Assembly: GCA_963825575.1 (NCBI GenBank)
Contig: CAWGUB010000027.1
Location: 1-64,000, forward strand
DNA length: 64,000 nt
From: JAFDBW01 sp963825575
GTDB taxonomy: Bacteria > Desulfobacterota > Desulfuromonadia > Desulfuromonadales > BM103
Direction of reading: 5' to 3'
Numbering within the stretch: position 1 is the first letter of the stretch; the number at the start of each line of letters is the position of its first letter. Positions 53,604 through 62,009 of this stretch are shown here, one piece after another. A program made the position numbers and the translations under genes. The notes beneath the pieces are model-generated. The model worked only from the letters and a program-made list of their open reading frames with translations. It had not been told where the DNA came from and ran no database searches.

Positions 53604-54209
53604 TCAACCGGCCATGATCTGGCGAATGCCATCGACAACAAACTGGACCGAAAGGGCTGCCAGGATCACACCAAACAGACGCCGCAGGATGTTATCGCCG
53701 GTCCGTCCGATTATGTCCTTGATCCGGCTGGACAGCGAAAGGGCGACAAAGGCACAAAGATACATGACAATGGCCGCTGCGATCAGGAGGAGATTCGCTC
53801 CTGCACCTGAGGCTTTCGAAAAGAGCAGGACGGTTACCGTGAGACAACCCGGACCGGCCAGAAGGGGGATCGACATCGGGAAAACCGAGATATCCACGTC
53901 GGGGCCGCTCTCCCACTTCTTGCCGGTTTCCCCCCGGGTGACCATATTGAAGGCCGTCACAAAGAGCAGCATACCACCAGCGACGCGCAGAGCATCAATA
54001 CTTATCCCCAGCTTGACCAGAAGGGCCTCACCAAGGAAAGCGAAGGCCAGCACAATCATTAACGATATCAGCGTTGAGCGAAATGCCATCTGGCGCACAT
54101 AGGACCGCTCGCAATCCGAGGTCAACCCATGGAAGATCAATGCGCAGCCGATCGGGTCGATCACGACGAAATACGACGTCAGAGCATGGAGAAAAATTTC
54201 AACGTTCAT
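53604..54209 (-). CDS. MarC-family integral membrane protein
   Basis: A 201-residue protein with about six membrane helices. Family signatures are FVVIDPIG near the N-terminus, the central RGETG and FPMSIPLLAGPG, and VDGIRQI at the end. The physiological role of MarC proteins is not settled. The ATG at 54209 has GGAG 6 bases before it. Confidence 0.93.
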   Translation of the reverse strand: MNVEIFLHALTSYFVVIDPIGCALIFHGLTSDCERSYVRQMAFRSTLISLMIVLAFAFLGEALLVKLGISIDALRVAGGMLLFVTAFNMVTRGETGKKWESGPDVDISVFPMSIPLLAGPGCLTVTVLLFSKASGAGANLLLIAAAIVMYLCAFVALSLSSRIKDIIGRTGDNILRRLFGVILAALSVQFVVDGIRQIMAG

Positions 54210-54322
54210 CTGAACTCCATTCGCAGGCAACAGATGGCATTAACTGTTGAAAAGCCTGAGATCGTTTCTACCTCAGCCCTGACAGTGAGTCAAATTCTAA
54301 CCCGATGTCAAAAGGAATCAGG

Positions 54323-54868
54323 TTACAGGTAGAGGGCCAAAAACAGCGGGGGGATGACGAAACCAATGCAGGTCAGGACAATACCTCGACGCATGGTTTT
54401 GCGATGAATCATCAGCATGCCGCTGACAGCCAGAAATCCGAGCGCAACGGCATAGACGTCGGCAACCCAGGTCCAGCTTTTCTTGGGATGGTTGAGATGC
54501 AGAAAGTTCATCTCGCGCAGTGCCGGACGCGGGATGGCGCGATCGTGAACGACATGCCCGCTACCCAGGTTGACGAGAATCGAACGGCCTTCGACGAACA
54601 GCTGGAGGCTGTGCGGATCGGGACGGTAGCTGCTCTCGAGCTTGCCCGTTTCATTGAGGCGGGCTAGGATCGTGCGGATGGTACCGGCGTCCATCGGGTT
54701 GCCGGATACCGGGCCGATATTGGTTTCAACGCGCTCTACGCTGTAGCTCGGGTTCCACTGGTTGATGTGGTTGACTGCCACCCCGGAGATGGCATAGACC
54801 AGGGTCAGCCCGATACAGAGGAAACCGATATCTCGATGGAGAGCGTTGTTCCAGTGCCGCCAGTTCAT
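54323..54868 (-). CDS. PepSY-associated transmembrane protein
   Basis: A 181-residue membrane protein that starts WRHWNNALHRDIGF, the pattern of PepSY-associated helix proteins, with a helix at about 14-35, a soluble domain (about 40-115) and two C-terminal helices. Histidines in and near the helices (HRD, HLNH, HRK) could bind haem or metal. It follows the DUF4920 gene by 2 bases. Function unknown; relatives act with metal or haem uptake and reduction. Confidence 0.8.
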   Translation of the reverse strand: MNWRHWNNALHRDIGFLCIGLTLVYAISGVAVNHINQWNPSYSVERVETNIGPVSGNPMDAGTIRTILARLNETGKLESSYRPDPHSLQLFVEGRSILVNLGSGHVVHDRAIPRPALREMNFLHLNHPKKSWTWVADVYAVALGFLAVSGMLMIHRKTMRRGIVLTCIGFVIPPLFLALYL

Positions 54869-54870
54869 CT

Positions 54871-55335
54871 TTATAACGCAGGGATCTCGGCCCCGAGCCC
54901 GCGGATTCGCAGCACCGTCTCACCCGAGGTCACGCTGGCCGGATCGAAAGCTTCCCCGGTTTCTTCGGCGTGATGCTTGCGACGAGCGATCACTTCGTCC
55001 CTGGTCAGCTCCATGCTTTCCACGACGCCTTCAACGGTGGCCTCCTTGCCCCTGGCCTCCATCGGGAAGACGATTTCGCCATCGGTGACCTTGATGCGGA
55101 TCTTTTCAAATTCTCGGTCACCCGCGAGGTAGATCCAGCAACCGCGCCGGCTGCAGACATCAACCACCAGGCCGGACACTTTGACTGTTTGACCGACATA
55201 AGCAACGGGATTATCGATAATCGAAGAAATGGCCGTCTGCTCCGACAGAGAGATACCCTGACCAAAAGTTTTGGCAAAAGCCGCTGAAGGAACCAGAATT
55301 GTAACGACGGCGAGAATAACCAGAAAAGTTCGCAT
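54871..55335 (-). CDS. Exported DUF4920 protein
   Basis: A 154-residue protein with a signal peptide (cleavage near AFA, residue 21). The mature part is an OB-like domain of the DUF4920 type, with VDVCSRRGCWIYLAGD, where the two cysteines (CSRRGC) could bind a metal or form a disulfide, and RIKVTDGEIVFPMEARGK. It pairs with the PepSY-type membrane protein downstream; they are probably one two-gene operon. Function unknown. Confidence 0.85.
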   Translation of the reverse strand: MRTFLVILAVVTILVPSAAFAKTFGQGISLSEQTAISSIIDNPVAYVGQTVKVSGLVVDVCSRRGCWIYLAGDREFEKIRIKVTDGEIVFPMEARGKEATVEGVVESMELTRDEVIARRKHHAEETGEAFDPASVTSGETVLRIRGLGAEIPAL

Positions 55336-55438
55336 GATCTACTCCTGACGTTTGATGGACAACGGATCAGATCATACTTTCTCTATATATGGAAAGTCAA
55401 CCTCAAGCATCATTTTCACTGTGCAACAGACTGGCAAT

Positions 55439-56768
55439 TTATGCCGGGATCGGCCATTCCGATTCGTAGCCCGGCGGGAAAAAAGTCTCGCGGGTCCGGT
55501 TGAAATAACCGTACTGCAGCTGCGGGAAACGTTGCTTGTGCTGCCTGAGCATCTCCAGCATGCCGACCCCGCGGCCCTTCGATGCCGAGGGAAGAGAGAT
55601 ACAGGAACGGGTCAAGACTCAAGTTGCGCATCTGGATCATGTCGATGCCAACCTCATCGATCAGGTCGGCCAGGGCCTCGATCTCATCGCTGCGGTCCGA
55701 GACCCCGGGGAAGACCAGGTAATTCAGCATGGTGTACAGCCCGGCGGCCCTGGCCCGCCTGAGCGATTCGAGGACATCAGAGAAGCAATAACCGCGCGGC
55801 CTATAATAGGCGTTATAGAGAGGCTCCTGAGCCGAATTCAGCGAAACCCTGATCGACTCGACCCCGGCATCCGCCAGCTTGTCTATGGCATCAGGGATCG
55901 ATGCATTGCTGTTGAAGTTGATCGTGCCGCGTCCGGTTTGCCTGCGCATCTGCCGAACCGATTCGACAATGACATCGGTCTGCATGATCGGATCGCCCTC
56001 ACACCCCTGGCCAAAGGAGACGATAGCATTCTCGGCCTCCCGGAGGTGCGGAACCGCCACCTCGCAGAGCTCGGCAACGGTCGGGACAAAGGTCAGACGT
56101 TCCTGGCTGGCCGGACAGCAGTCCGACTCCTGCAGGGAGATACAGCCGATACAGCGTGAATTGCAGGTCGGCGAAGTCGGCAGTGGGGCCTCCCAGCGAC
56201 GGAAGAAGAGGTTCTTGGCGGCAAAGCAGTGGTAATCGAGGGCGCAGCGTGCAAGTTGCTCCAGCAGGCGGTTGTCGGGATTCTCCTGCAGCACCCTGCG
56301 CACCAGGGGATCGAGCTTGCGATCATCAAAATGGTCAGGCTGCCACTGGGGGTTGCGATCGACCTGCACCGCGGCAACGTAAAAACGTTCTTCCTCAAGA
56401 CACCAGCCGACCGCAGTGTAGGACCAGAGTGGTAGAGTCTGCCCTTTACGCTGAAAATCCGCAGCCGGCAACAGCGTCCGCGTGTAGCCCGGGGTCAGGA
56501 ACGCTGAGACGGCCTGGATACGCCCTCCGCCCCACTCCCTGGGCAGGCGATCGATCGTCACCTGCTTGCCGCTGCGCCGGTCAAATCCGATCGGCGGCGT
56601 CTGCGGAATGGTGAAGAGGCGGCTCCCTTCCGGCATCGGGATCATTTCGTCGGCGGGCGGACGCACAGCTTCCGTGCCATTCATTCCTGCCAGCAACAGG
56701 TCGGGATGCTCGAAGACCTCACCCTCTTCATCAGCGACCAGCGCCAGAATTGTTTTGCTTGTTGCCAC
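55439..56768 (-). CDS. Radical SAM protein, apparent frameshift near the C-terminus
   Basis: A cytoplasmic radical SAM enzyme. The iron-sulfur motif is C202-NSR-C206-IG-C209, followed by FGQGCEGDP and SLNSAQEPLYN, typical of SPASM-less family members. The N-terminal 190 residues are a separate domain of unknown fold. One extra base near 55575-55577 changes the frame after SLGIEG; correcting it restores RGVGMLEMLRQHKQRFP and a tail ending at the TAA at 55439 (442 residues). Uncorrected, translation continues in another frame to 55416. Substrate unknown; two flanking genes (rhodanese, selenoprotein) deal with sulfur or selenium chemistry. Confidence 0.85.
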
Positions 56769-56955
56769 GCAGAACTCCAGTCCAATAACTCGGCAGAAAA
56801 TCGAACGCCCCCGTGCGGGGACTTTGTTCAGACTAGCATAGGCCGGCGGCCCAAAACAATTTCTCCCTTGCGGTTATGTCCTGAGGTTACATACGAAAAA
56901 ATCGCTCATCTATTCTTTACCATTCTACTGTATATTTATTTATATAAAAAACATC

Positions 56956-56984
56956 TTGACACCGTTATATAAATATTTTATTTC
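56956..56984 (+). promoter_or_regulatory. Candidate promoter of the rhodanese gene
   Basis: TTGACA at 56956-56961 and TATTTC at 56979-56984, spacer 17, in an AT-rich region before the rhodanese gene, whose ribosome site is AAAGGAG. Confidence 0.5.
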
Positions 56985-57017
56985 TTACATACAAAGTAAA
57001 CTTTAAAGGAGTCAACC

Positions 57018-57942
57018 ATGCAATCCCTGAAAACGATCACCATCTCAGCCATTCTTCTGATCACCCTGCCTGTTCTGGCGGCAGCAGCGATAGAGGACTA
57101 TTTTGTCCAGACCGACTGGCTGGCCGCAAACCGCTCACAGGTCGTCGTACTCGATGCACGCCAGGCGCCGATCTACCTGCTCGGGCATATTGATGGGGCC
57201 TACAGCGTTCCCCGCAGCGAGTTCCTCGATACAAGAGGTGGCGTCAAAAGCCTGGTCCCGACTACCACTGATTTCGAAGTACTGATGGAAGGGTTCGGCA
57301 TCACCCCGGACACCACGGTGATCACCTACGCCGAACACGACAACCCCTACGCAGCACGTCTCGCCTGGACCCTGCGTTATCACGGTCACCAGAAAACCCT
57401 TGTCCTTGACGGCGGTTACGAGAAGTGGTCGGCGGAAGGACACGCCACGGCCCTGTTGCCGACCACTGCAGCCGTCCCCAGTGAATACCGCGTCAACTCT
57501 CCGCGGCGAAGCACGCGCTGAAGTTGACTACGTGCTGACCCGTCTCGGCAATCCCGGCGTGCTGGTCTGGGACACCCGAACTCCTGAAGAGTATGTCGGG
57601 ACCAAGGTCCGCGCCGATCGCGGCGGCCACATTCCCGGCGCGACTCACCTGAACTGGACCGAATTGCAGCATGAGGTCAATGGTGTAAAGGTCTTGCGAC
57701 CCGAGCCGGAAATCCGTGCCCTGCTCGCCGCACACGGCATCGATGACAGGCAGGAAATCATCGCCCATTGCCAGACCGGCATCCGTTCATCCTACGCCAC
57801 CCTGGTTCTCCAGGCCCTTGACTACAAACAGGTCAAAAACTACGACGGCTCCTGGATCGAATGGGCCAATAACCCTGACCTGCCGATCGTCGCCGGCGCA
57901 GAAACCTCGCACAGCGATGAGATTGCCCTGCTCCGCAAATAA
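57018..57942 (+). CDS. Exported two-domain rhodanese (thiosulfate sulfurtransferase), apparent frameshift
   Basis: A periplasmic sulfurtransferase with a signal peptide (cleavage near AAA, residue 23) and two rhodanese domains. The second has the active Cys in HCQTGIRSS, the CxxGxR persulfide loop; the first lacks a cysteine at that place (TYAEHDNPYAAR) and is probably structural. One extra base near 57496-57502 splits the frame: the first frame stops at 57521 while the remainder, from LRGEARAEVDYVL, is in the next frame. Correction gives 307 residues. It may move sulfane sulfur among thiols, thiosulfate and cyanide in the periplasm. Confidence 0.85.
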
Positions 57943-58084
57943 TTGGCTCTGTTTACATAACCCATCAGCGTGGGCACACAGGAGTCCGACCGTATCCGGC
58001 CGGACTCCTTTTCGTTTAAAGCAGAAAATCATTTCACGCGGGAATTTTCACGTTATACTGTCGAAAAACACAAGGATTCGAGAC

Positions 58085-58915
58085 ATGTTCAGCCGTATCA
58101 AGAACCAGCTGATTGCCAAGCTCATCACCCGCTTTCCAGGCCTGGCACAACGTTTCATTACTGCCTACAAGCCCTGGGAGTCCGGGGAGGCGCCCCCCTG
58201 GACACCTGTTACCAGACCTCTGAACGAGTGCAGGGTTGCTCTGGTCACGACCTCGGGCATCCACCACAAAGACCAGCAGCCCTTTGATATGCAGGACAAA
58301 GAGGGCGACCCCAGTTTTCGGGAAATCGTGGGGGCGACAATCAGCAGCGGCTACATGATCACCCATGACTACTACGATCACAGCGATGCCGAGAAGGACC
58401 TCAACATAATCTTCCCGATCGACCGTCTCCGTGATTTGCAAACCGAGGGCGTCATTGGCGACCTGGCCACCCGCCATTACTCCTTTATGGGACATATAGA
58501 TGGGCACCATATCGCTACGCTGATCAACAAATCAGCCGGGCAGGTCGTCGAAAAACTCCGCCAGGACACCGTTGATGTGGTCTTGCTGACCCCTGCCTGA
58601 GGCATCTGCAACCAGTCCGTGGGACTGGTCCAGAGAGAGATCGAAAAAGCTGGCATCCCGACTATCGGGGTATCGATCGTGCGCGAATACACCGAGAAGG
58701 TGCAGCCGCCGCGGACCGTCTACGTCAAGTGGCCCTTCGGCCATCCGCTCGGTGAACCGGGCAACATCAAGCAGCAACGGGCCGTGGTTCTCGAGGCCTT
58801 CAGGGTGCTTTATTCGGCGACGACTCCGGGGGAGATTGTTGATCTGCCGTTTCGTTGGCGACGGCATGATTATGAAAGTTACGAGGAGCCGAAGGGGTTT
58901 GTGCCAAATCGGTAA
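58085..58915 (+). CDS. Selenoprotein of the glycine/sarcosine/betaine/D-proline reductase B family
   Basis: A 276-residue protein in which an in-frame TGA (58598-58600) is read as selenocysteine at residue 172, followed two residues later by Cys175 (UGIC). The sequence just before and after the TGA, VVLLTPA and then GICNQSVGLVQREIEKAGIP, belongs to one continuous protein of the PrdB/GrdB family, and both halves are in the same frame. A hairpin with a perfect 8-bp stem begins 10 bases after the TGA. In known family members the Sec and Cys of this motif act in reductive cleavage; here the protein is short and has no Grd/Prd partner in the window, so substrate is unknown. The ATG at 58085 follows AAGGA. 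Confidence 0.9.
58606..58633 (+). promoter_or_regulatory. SECIS-like hairpin for selenocysteine insertion
   Basis: Directly after the in-frame TGA, a stem ACCAGTCC/GGACTGGT (58611-58618 with 58622-58629) closes a GTG loop; CTG/CAG (58606-58608 with 58631-58633) extends it below a small bulge. The loop lies about 18 bases from the TGA, in the range of bacterial SECIS elements bound by SelB. Confidence 0.75.
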
Positions 58916-58926
58916 TAGAGACCTTT

Positions 58927-58964
58927 AAAGAGGACACCATACTTGATCGCATGGTGTCCTCTTT
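58927..58964 (+). terminator. Terminator after the selenoprotein gene
   Basis: A perfect 14-bp stem (AAAGAGGACACCAT and its complement) with a 10-base loop, followed by a T-rich tract. It is also the left outer hairpin of repeat copy 2. Confidence 0.85.
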
Positions 58965-59005
58965 CTTCTTCAAATATACCTAAAGACTGAAGATCTAAAC
59001 CAGGA

Positions 59006-59545
59006 TCCGGGGGTCGCGTCCCCCCGACTACGCCTTACTCTTTGTACTGGCCTAAAAAAGTAAGCAGAAAAGGGCCTGCTCTTCGCTGGGGCTATAGACG
59101 TTGGCGAAGGGGATATGGCTTTATGGCAAGTAGAGGAGACAAGCCGGCCCATTGCAGGGGGCCTCGCATTGCTGCTTTCTTGACCCGGTGGCCAATCGTT
59201 GCATCGTGCCCTCTGAGTCAACGTATAACTTTTTAAGTTACAAACAAATTCAGAGACATAAACCCGTTATTAGATACCGGAAGCAAATGGAAAAGGAGTT
59301 TAAGTTCCTTACCTGCCGGCTGCAAGATGTCTCATCAGTTTAGGCTTGCCATCCCATAATTGAGAGCAGAACGGTGAGGCCCCCTGTAACGGGCCGGCTC
59401 ACGTATCACAGCAGGCTCATTAGAAATCACTGCAATCCGGCAGACGGCGATGCCCACCGCAAGGAGAAGGCCCTTTTCTGCTTACTCTTGTTGGCCGGAA
59501 AAGAGTATGGCGCGTCGGGCGGGACGCGACCCGCCGGTTCTGCAT
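59006..59545. repeat. MITE-like inverted-repeat element, copy 2
   Basis: The 750 bases between 58915 and 59667 hold no convincing gene. The segment shares its ends with copy 1 at 8308-8719: a left repeat (about 59006-59093, starting GGGGGTCGCGTCCCCCCG) and a right inverted repeat (about 59448-59542, ending ACGCGACCCGCCGGTTC), each with an inner hairpin of the TACTCTTTT/AAAAGAGTA kind. The core segment CCCCCTGTAACGGGCCGGCT near 59380-59399 is also shared; the rest of the interior differs. Unlike copy 1, the outer hairpins (58927-58964 and 59581-59630) are unrelated to each other. Confidence 0.72.
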
Positions 59546-59580
59546 TGTTTTTGAACTTAGAGGGTAACCGCATAACCAAT

Positions 59581-59630
59581 TAAATTATGCAGGCGACATA
59601 ATACTGGCTATATGTCGCCTGCATAATTTA
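59581..59630 (+). repeat. Perfect 20-bp hairpin before the DUF4080 gene
   Basis: Two exactly complementary 20-base arms (59581-59600 and 59611-59630) around a 10-base loop. The stem ends only 36 bases before the ATG of the next gene. A short pyrimidine-rich stretch follows rather than a clean T-run, so it could be a terminator, a leader structure that shields the start, or the outer border of repeat copy 2. Confidence 0.6.
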
Positions 59631-59666
59631 CTTTATCTCCCCCTCCCCCTTCGCTATCCTTGCCGC

Positions 59667-61373
59667 ATGCGCACCATCCTGGCCACCCTGCACAGCAAAT
59701 TCATCCACAACAGCCTGGCGCTGCCTTGCCTGGCAGCCTACTGTGGTGACGATTGCGGCGAACTGCTGATCCGCGAGTTCACCATGCATGAGCCGCGGCA
59801 ATCAGTCCTTGCCATGGTGCTGGGTGACGAACCGGATGTGATCGCCTTCTCCGTCTATCTCTGGAACCGACGTGAGACCCTCGACCTGATCGACGCCCTG
59901 GCCGTGGCCCGCCCCGGTCTGCGCATCATCCTCGGTGGACCGGAGATCTCCTTTGACGACGACAAAATCTTTGCCCGGCATCCGGGACTCACTGCACTGG
60001 TCCGCGGCGAAGGGGAAGAACCGCTGCGTACGCTCCTCCATGCCTGGCAGCAGGGGTTACATCCGGGGGAGGTTCCGCGCGCGGTTGTTCGCCAGAACGC
60101 TAAACTCATCAGCGGCCCGGACAGCCCGCCGCTCGCCGACCTGGACAGCATCTCGTCACCGTTTCAGCTTGGTCTGGCCGATTTTTCCCGGGGCTTCGTC
60201 TATTACGAAACCAGCCGTGGCTGTCCTTTCCGTTGCAGTTTCTGTCTCAGTGCCCGCGACAACCTGATGCGAAGCTACTCGATGGAGCGAATCCGGAGCG
60301 ACCTGCTCCTGTTGATGCAAAACGAAGTCCCCAAGGTCAAACTGGTCGATCGCACATTCAACTACGATGCCCGGCGCGCTCTGGAGATTTTCCGTTTCAT
60401 CCTCGAGCACAACCGTTCGACCCACTTCCATTTCGAGATTGGTGCTCACCTGCTCGATGACGCCACCCTCAACCTTCTCGAAACGGTACCGCCCGAGACG
60501 TTCCAGTTCGAAATCGGCATACAATCGACCCTCGAGAGCACCCTTGGCGCCATCGACCGCAAGGTCAACCTGGAGCAGCTCGAAGAGAATGTGCGCAGGT
60601 TGAGGGAGAGCTGTCGCATCCACCTGCACCTCGACCTGGTTGCCGGCCTGCCGGGCGAAAACTTCGAGGATTTCATCGCATCAATCGACCGGGTCATAGC
60701 GCTCAAACCTCACCACCTGCAGATCGAGCCGGTCAAACTTTTACCAGGTTCACCGCTGCGCGACCAGGCTGAATCACTCCGGGTCAGGTTCGACCCCAAC
60801 CCGCCCTACACAATTTTGGGCAGCCCTGACCTCTCCTATGACGAACTGCAGAAGCTACAGGAGATCAGCCGCCTGCTTGATCTGACCTACAACAGCGACT
60901 GCTTTGCAGCCTTCCTGCACGAACTGACAGTAGCCAACGGCTCCTTTGCCAGTGGGCTAGTATGGCTGGCCGGCGAATGGCGCCGCCGTGACCTGTTCCG
61001 TTTCCCCATGAACCGCCGGGAGGTGTTCAACAACCTGATCAGAATTATCGAACAGCGGGACAACGACATCTCCAGGCAACGCCTCCTGGAGGGTCTGGCT
61101 TACGACTACGCCCGTTGCGAGCGGGTTGTCACCAACCGCATCCCGGCATTCTTCGACACCGGCCTTTCCACTGAAGAGCAGCTCTGGGTCAAGGATATCG
61201 TGCGAAAGCGCACCGGGGAGATCAAGGGCAAGGGGATCAAGCTGCAATACTTTGCAGCAGTTTTTTCAGCCCTTCACGACGCTGAACAACCCACCGCTTA
61301 CCTGTTTCTCTACCTGACGCAGACCGGTCAAAAGATGCAGGTTGAGGAATACCTTTTCTGCAAACAACCGTGA
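59667..61373 (+). CDS. B12-binding domain radical SAM protein, DUF4080 type
   Basis: A 568-residue enzyme: an N-terminal Rossmann-like B12-binding domain (about residues 1-140, with IILGGPEISF), a radical SAM core with C186-PFR-C190-SF-C193, and a C-terminal DUF4080 region (from about 390). The sequence RGCPFRCSFC and LDLVAGLPGE are typical. The B12-binding domain lacks an obvious DxHxxG motif, so cobalamin may bind base-off without a His ligand or not at all. Substrate unknown. The ribosome site is weak. Confidence 0.88.
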   Translation: MRTILATLHSKFIHNSLALPCLAAYCGDDCGELLIREFTMHEPRQSVLAMVLGDEPDVIAFSVYLWNRRETLDLIDALAVARPGLRIILGGPEISFDDDKIFARHPGLTALVRGEGEEPLRTLLHAWQQGLHPGEVPRAVVRQNAKLISGPDSPPLADLDSISSPFQLGLADFSRGFVYYETSRGCPFRCSFCLSARDNLMRSYSMERIRSDLLLLMQNEVPKVKLVDRTFNYDARRALEIFRFILEHNRSTHFHFEIGAHLLDDATLNLLETVPPETFQFEIGIQSTLESTLGAIDRKVNLEQLEENVRRLRESCRIHLHLDLVAGLPGENFEDFIASIDRVIALKPHHLQIEPVKLLPGSPLRDQAESLRVRFDPNPPYTILGSPDLSYDELQKLQEISRLLDLTYNSDCFAAFLHELTVANGSFASGLVWLAGEWRRRDLFRFPMNRREVFNNLIRIIEQRDNDISRQRLLEGLAYDYARCERVVTNRIPAFFDTGLSTEEQLWVKDIVRKRTGEIKGKGIKLQYFAAVFSALHDAEQPTAYLFLYLTQTGQKMQVEEYLFCKQP

Positions 61374-61421
61374 TGCGGGCCGTCATGTAACGCTGTTGCG
61401 CAGCAGCGCCGGAGAGAAGCC

Positions 61422-61802
61422 ATGGCAGAAGAACCGAACCAAATCGAACAGAAACTGATTGAGTTTGCCACCAAGACTGCTGAGACAATCCAGACCCAGG
61501 CCGGGCAGATTCAGGCCTTGAGCCACGTCATGTTGATCGCCCTGGTTTCGATGAGCGAACAGAATTCAAATTTCAAGCGGGATTTCGTCGACCGGATCGT
61601 GCGGGTACGCGATCAGCTCACCGATCGGCCAATCGACCAGTTCACCAGTGAGTACTTCAAGGAGCTGGTAAAGTTCCTTGAAAACCCGTACAGCTATTCG
61701 GTGAATGCGGAGGCAGAAGGAAAACCGAACTGGTTCAAAGGGATTATTAACGGCGGGAAAAAGCAGAAGGATAATGGCCAGGAACCGACACCTGACAAGT
61801 AA
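61422..61802 (+). CDS. Small hypothetical protein
   Basis: A 126-residue protein of unknown family. It has an N-terminal helical segment (IEQKLIEFATKTAETIQTQAGQ), a moderately hydrophobic stretch (HVMLIALVSM) and a polar, lysine-rich tail. GGAGAG lies before the ATG. It begins 49 bases after the DUF4080 gene, in the same direction, so the two may be cotranscribed. The 207 bases after it contain no feature I can support. Confidence 0.6.
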   Translation: MAEEPNQIEQKLIEFATKTAETIQTQAGQIQALSHVMLIALVSMSEQNSNFKRDFVDRIVRVRDQLTDRPIDQFTSEYFKELVKFLENPYSYSVNAEAEGKPNWFKGIINGGKKQKDNGQEPTPDK

Positions 61803-62009
61803 ACAGGTCAGAATAAAATTGGCCACTGATCAGTTCTGATCAAATCTGATTGAAAAAATGAACCTGTGGGCCCTTATAATGGTTTTTAAACAAAAAAAGG
61901 TTCTCTTGATTTTAATCTGGACTGGTCTGTGTTCATCTGTTGCTAAAAAAGCGCTGTCTTTAAATCCTTCTTTTCAGCGTTAATCAGCGCCCCATCACAA
62001 TCTTTTATT

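Noticed and set aside
57496..57521. Selenocysteine or readthrough as the explanation for the broken rhodanese frame
   Set aside because: The two halves are in different frames, so recoding of the TGA cannot join them.
57400..57942. An independent single-domain rhodanese
   Set aside because: No signal peptide or ribosome site belongs to it, and it continues the two-domain protein after a one-base shift.
58619..58915. A separate 98-residue gene starting with GTG inside the SECIS-like stem
   Set aside because: It is in frame with the upstream part across a TGA, and the family alignment covers both halves, so it is the C-terminus of the selenoprotein.
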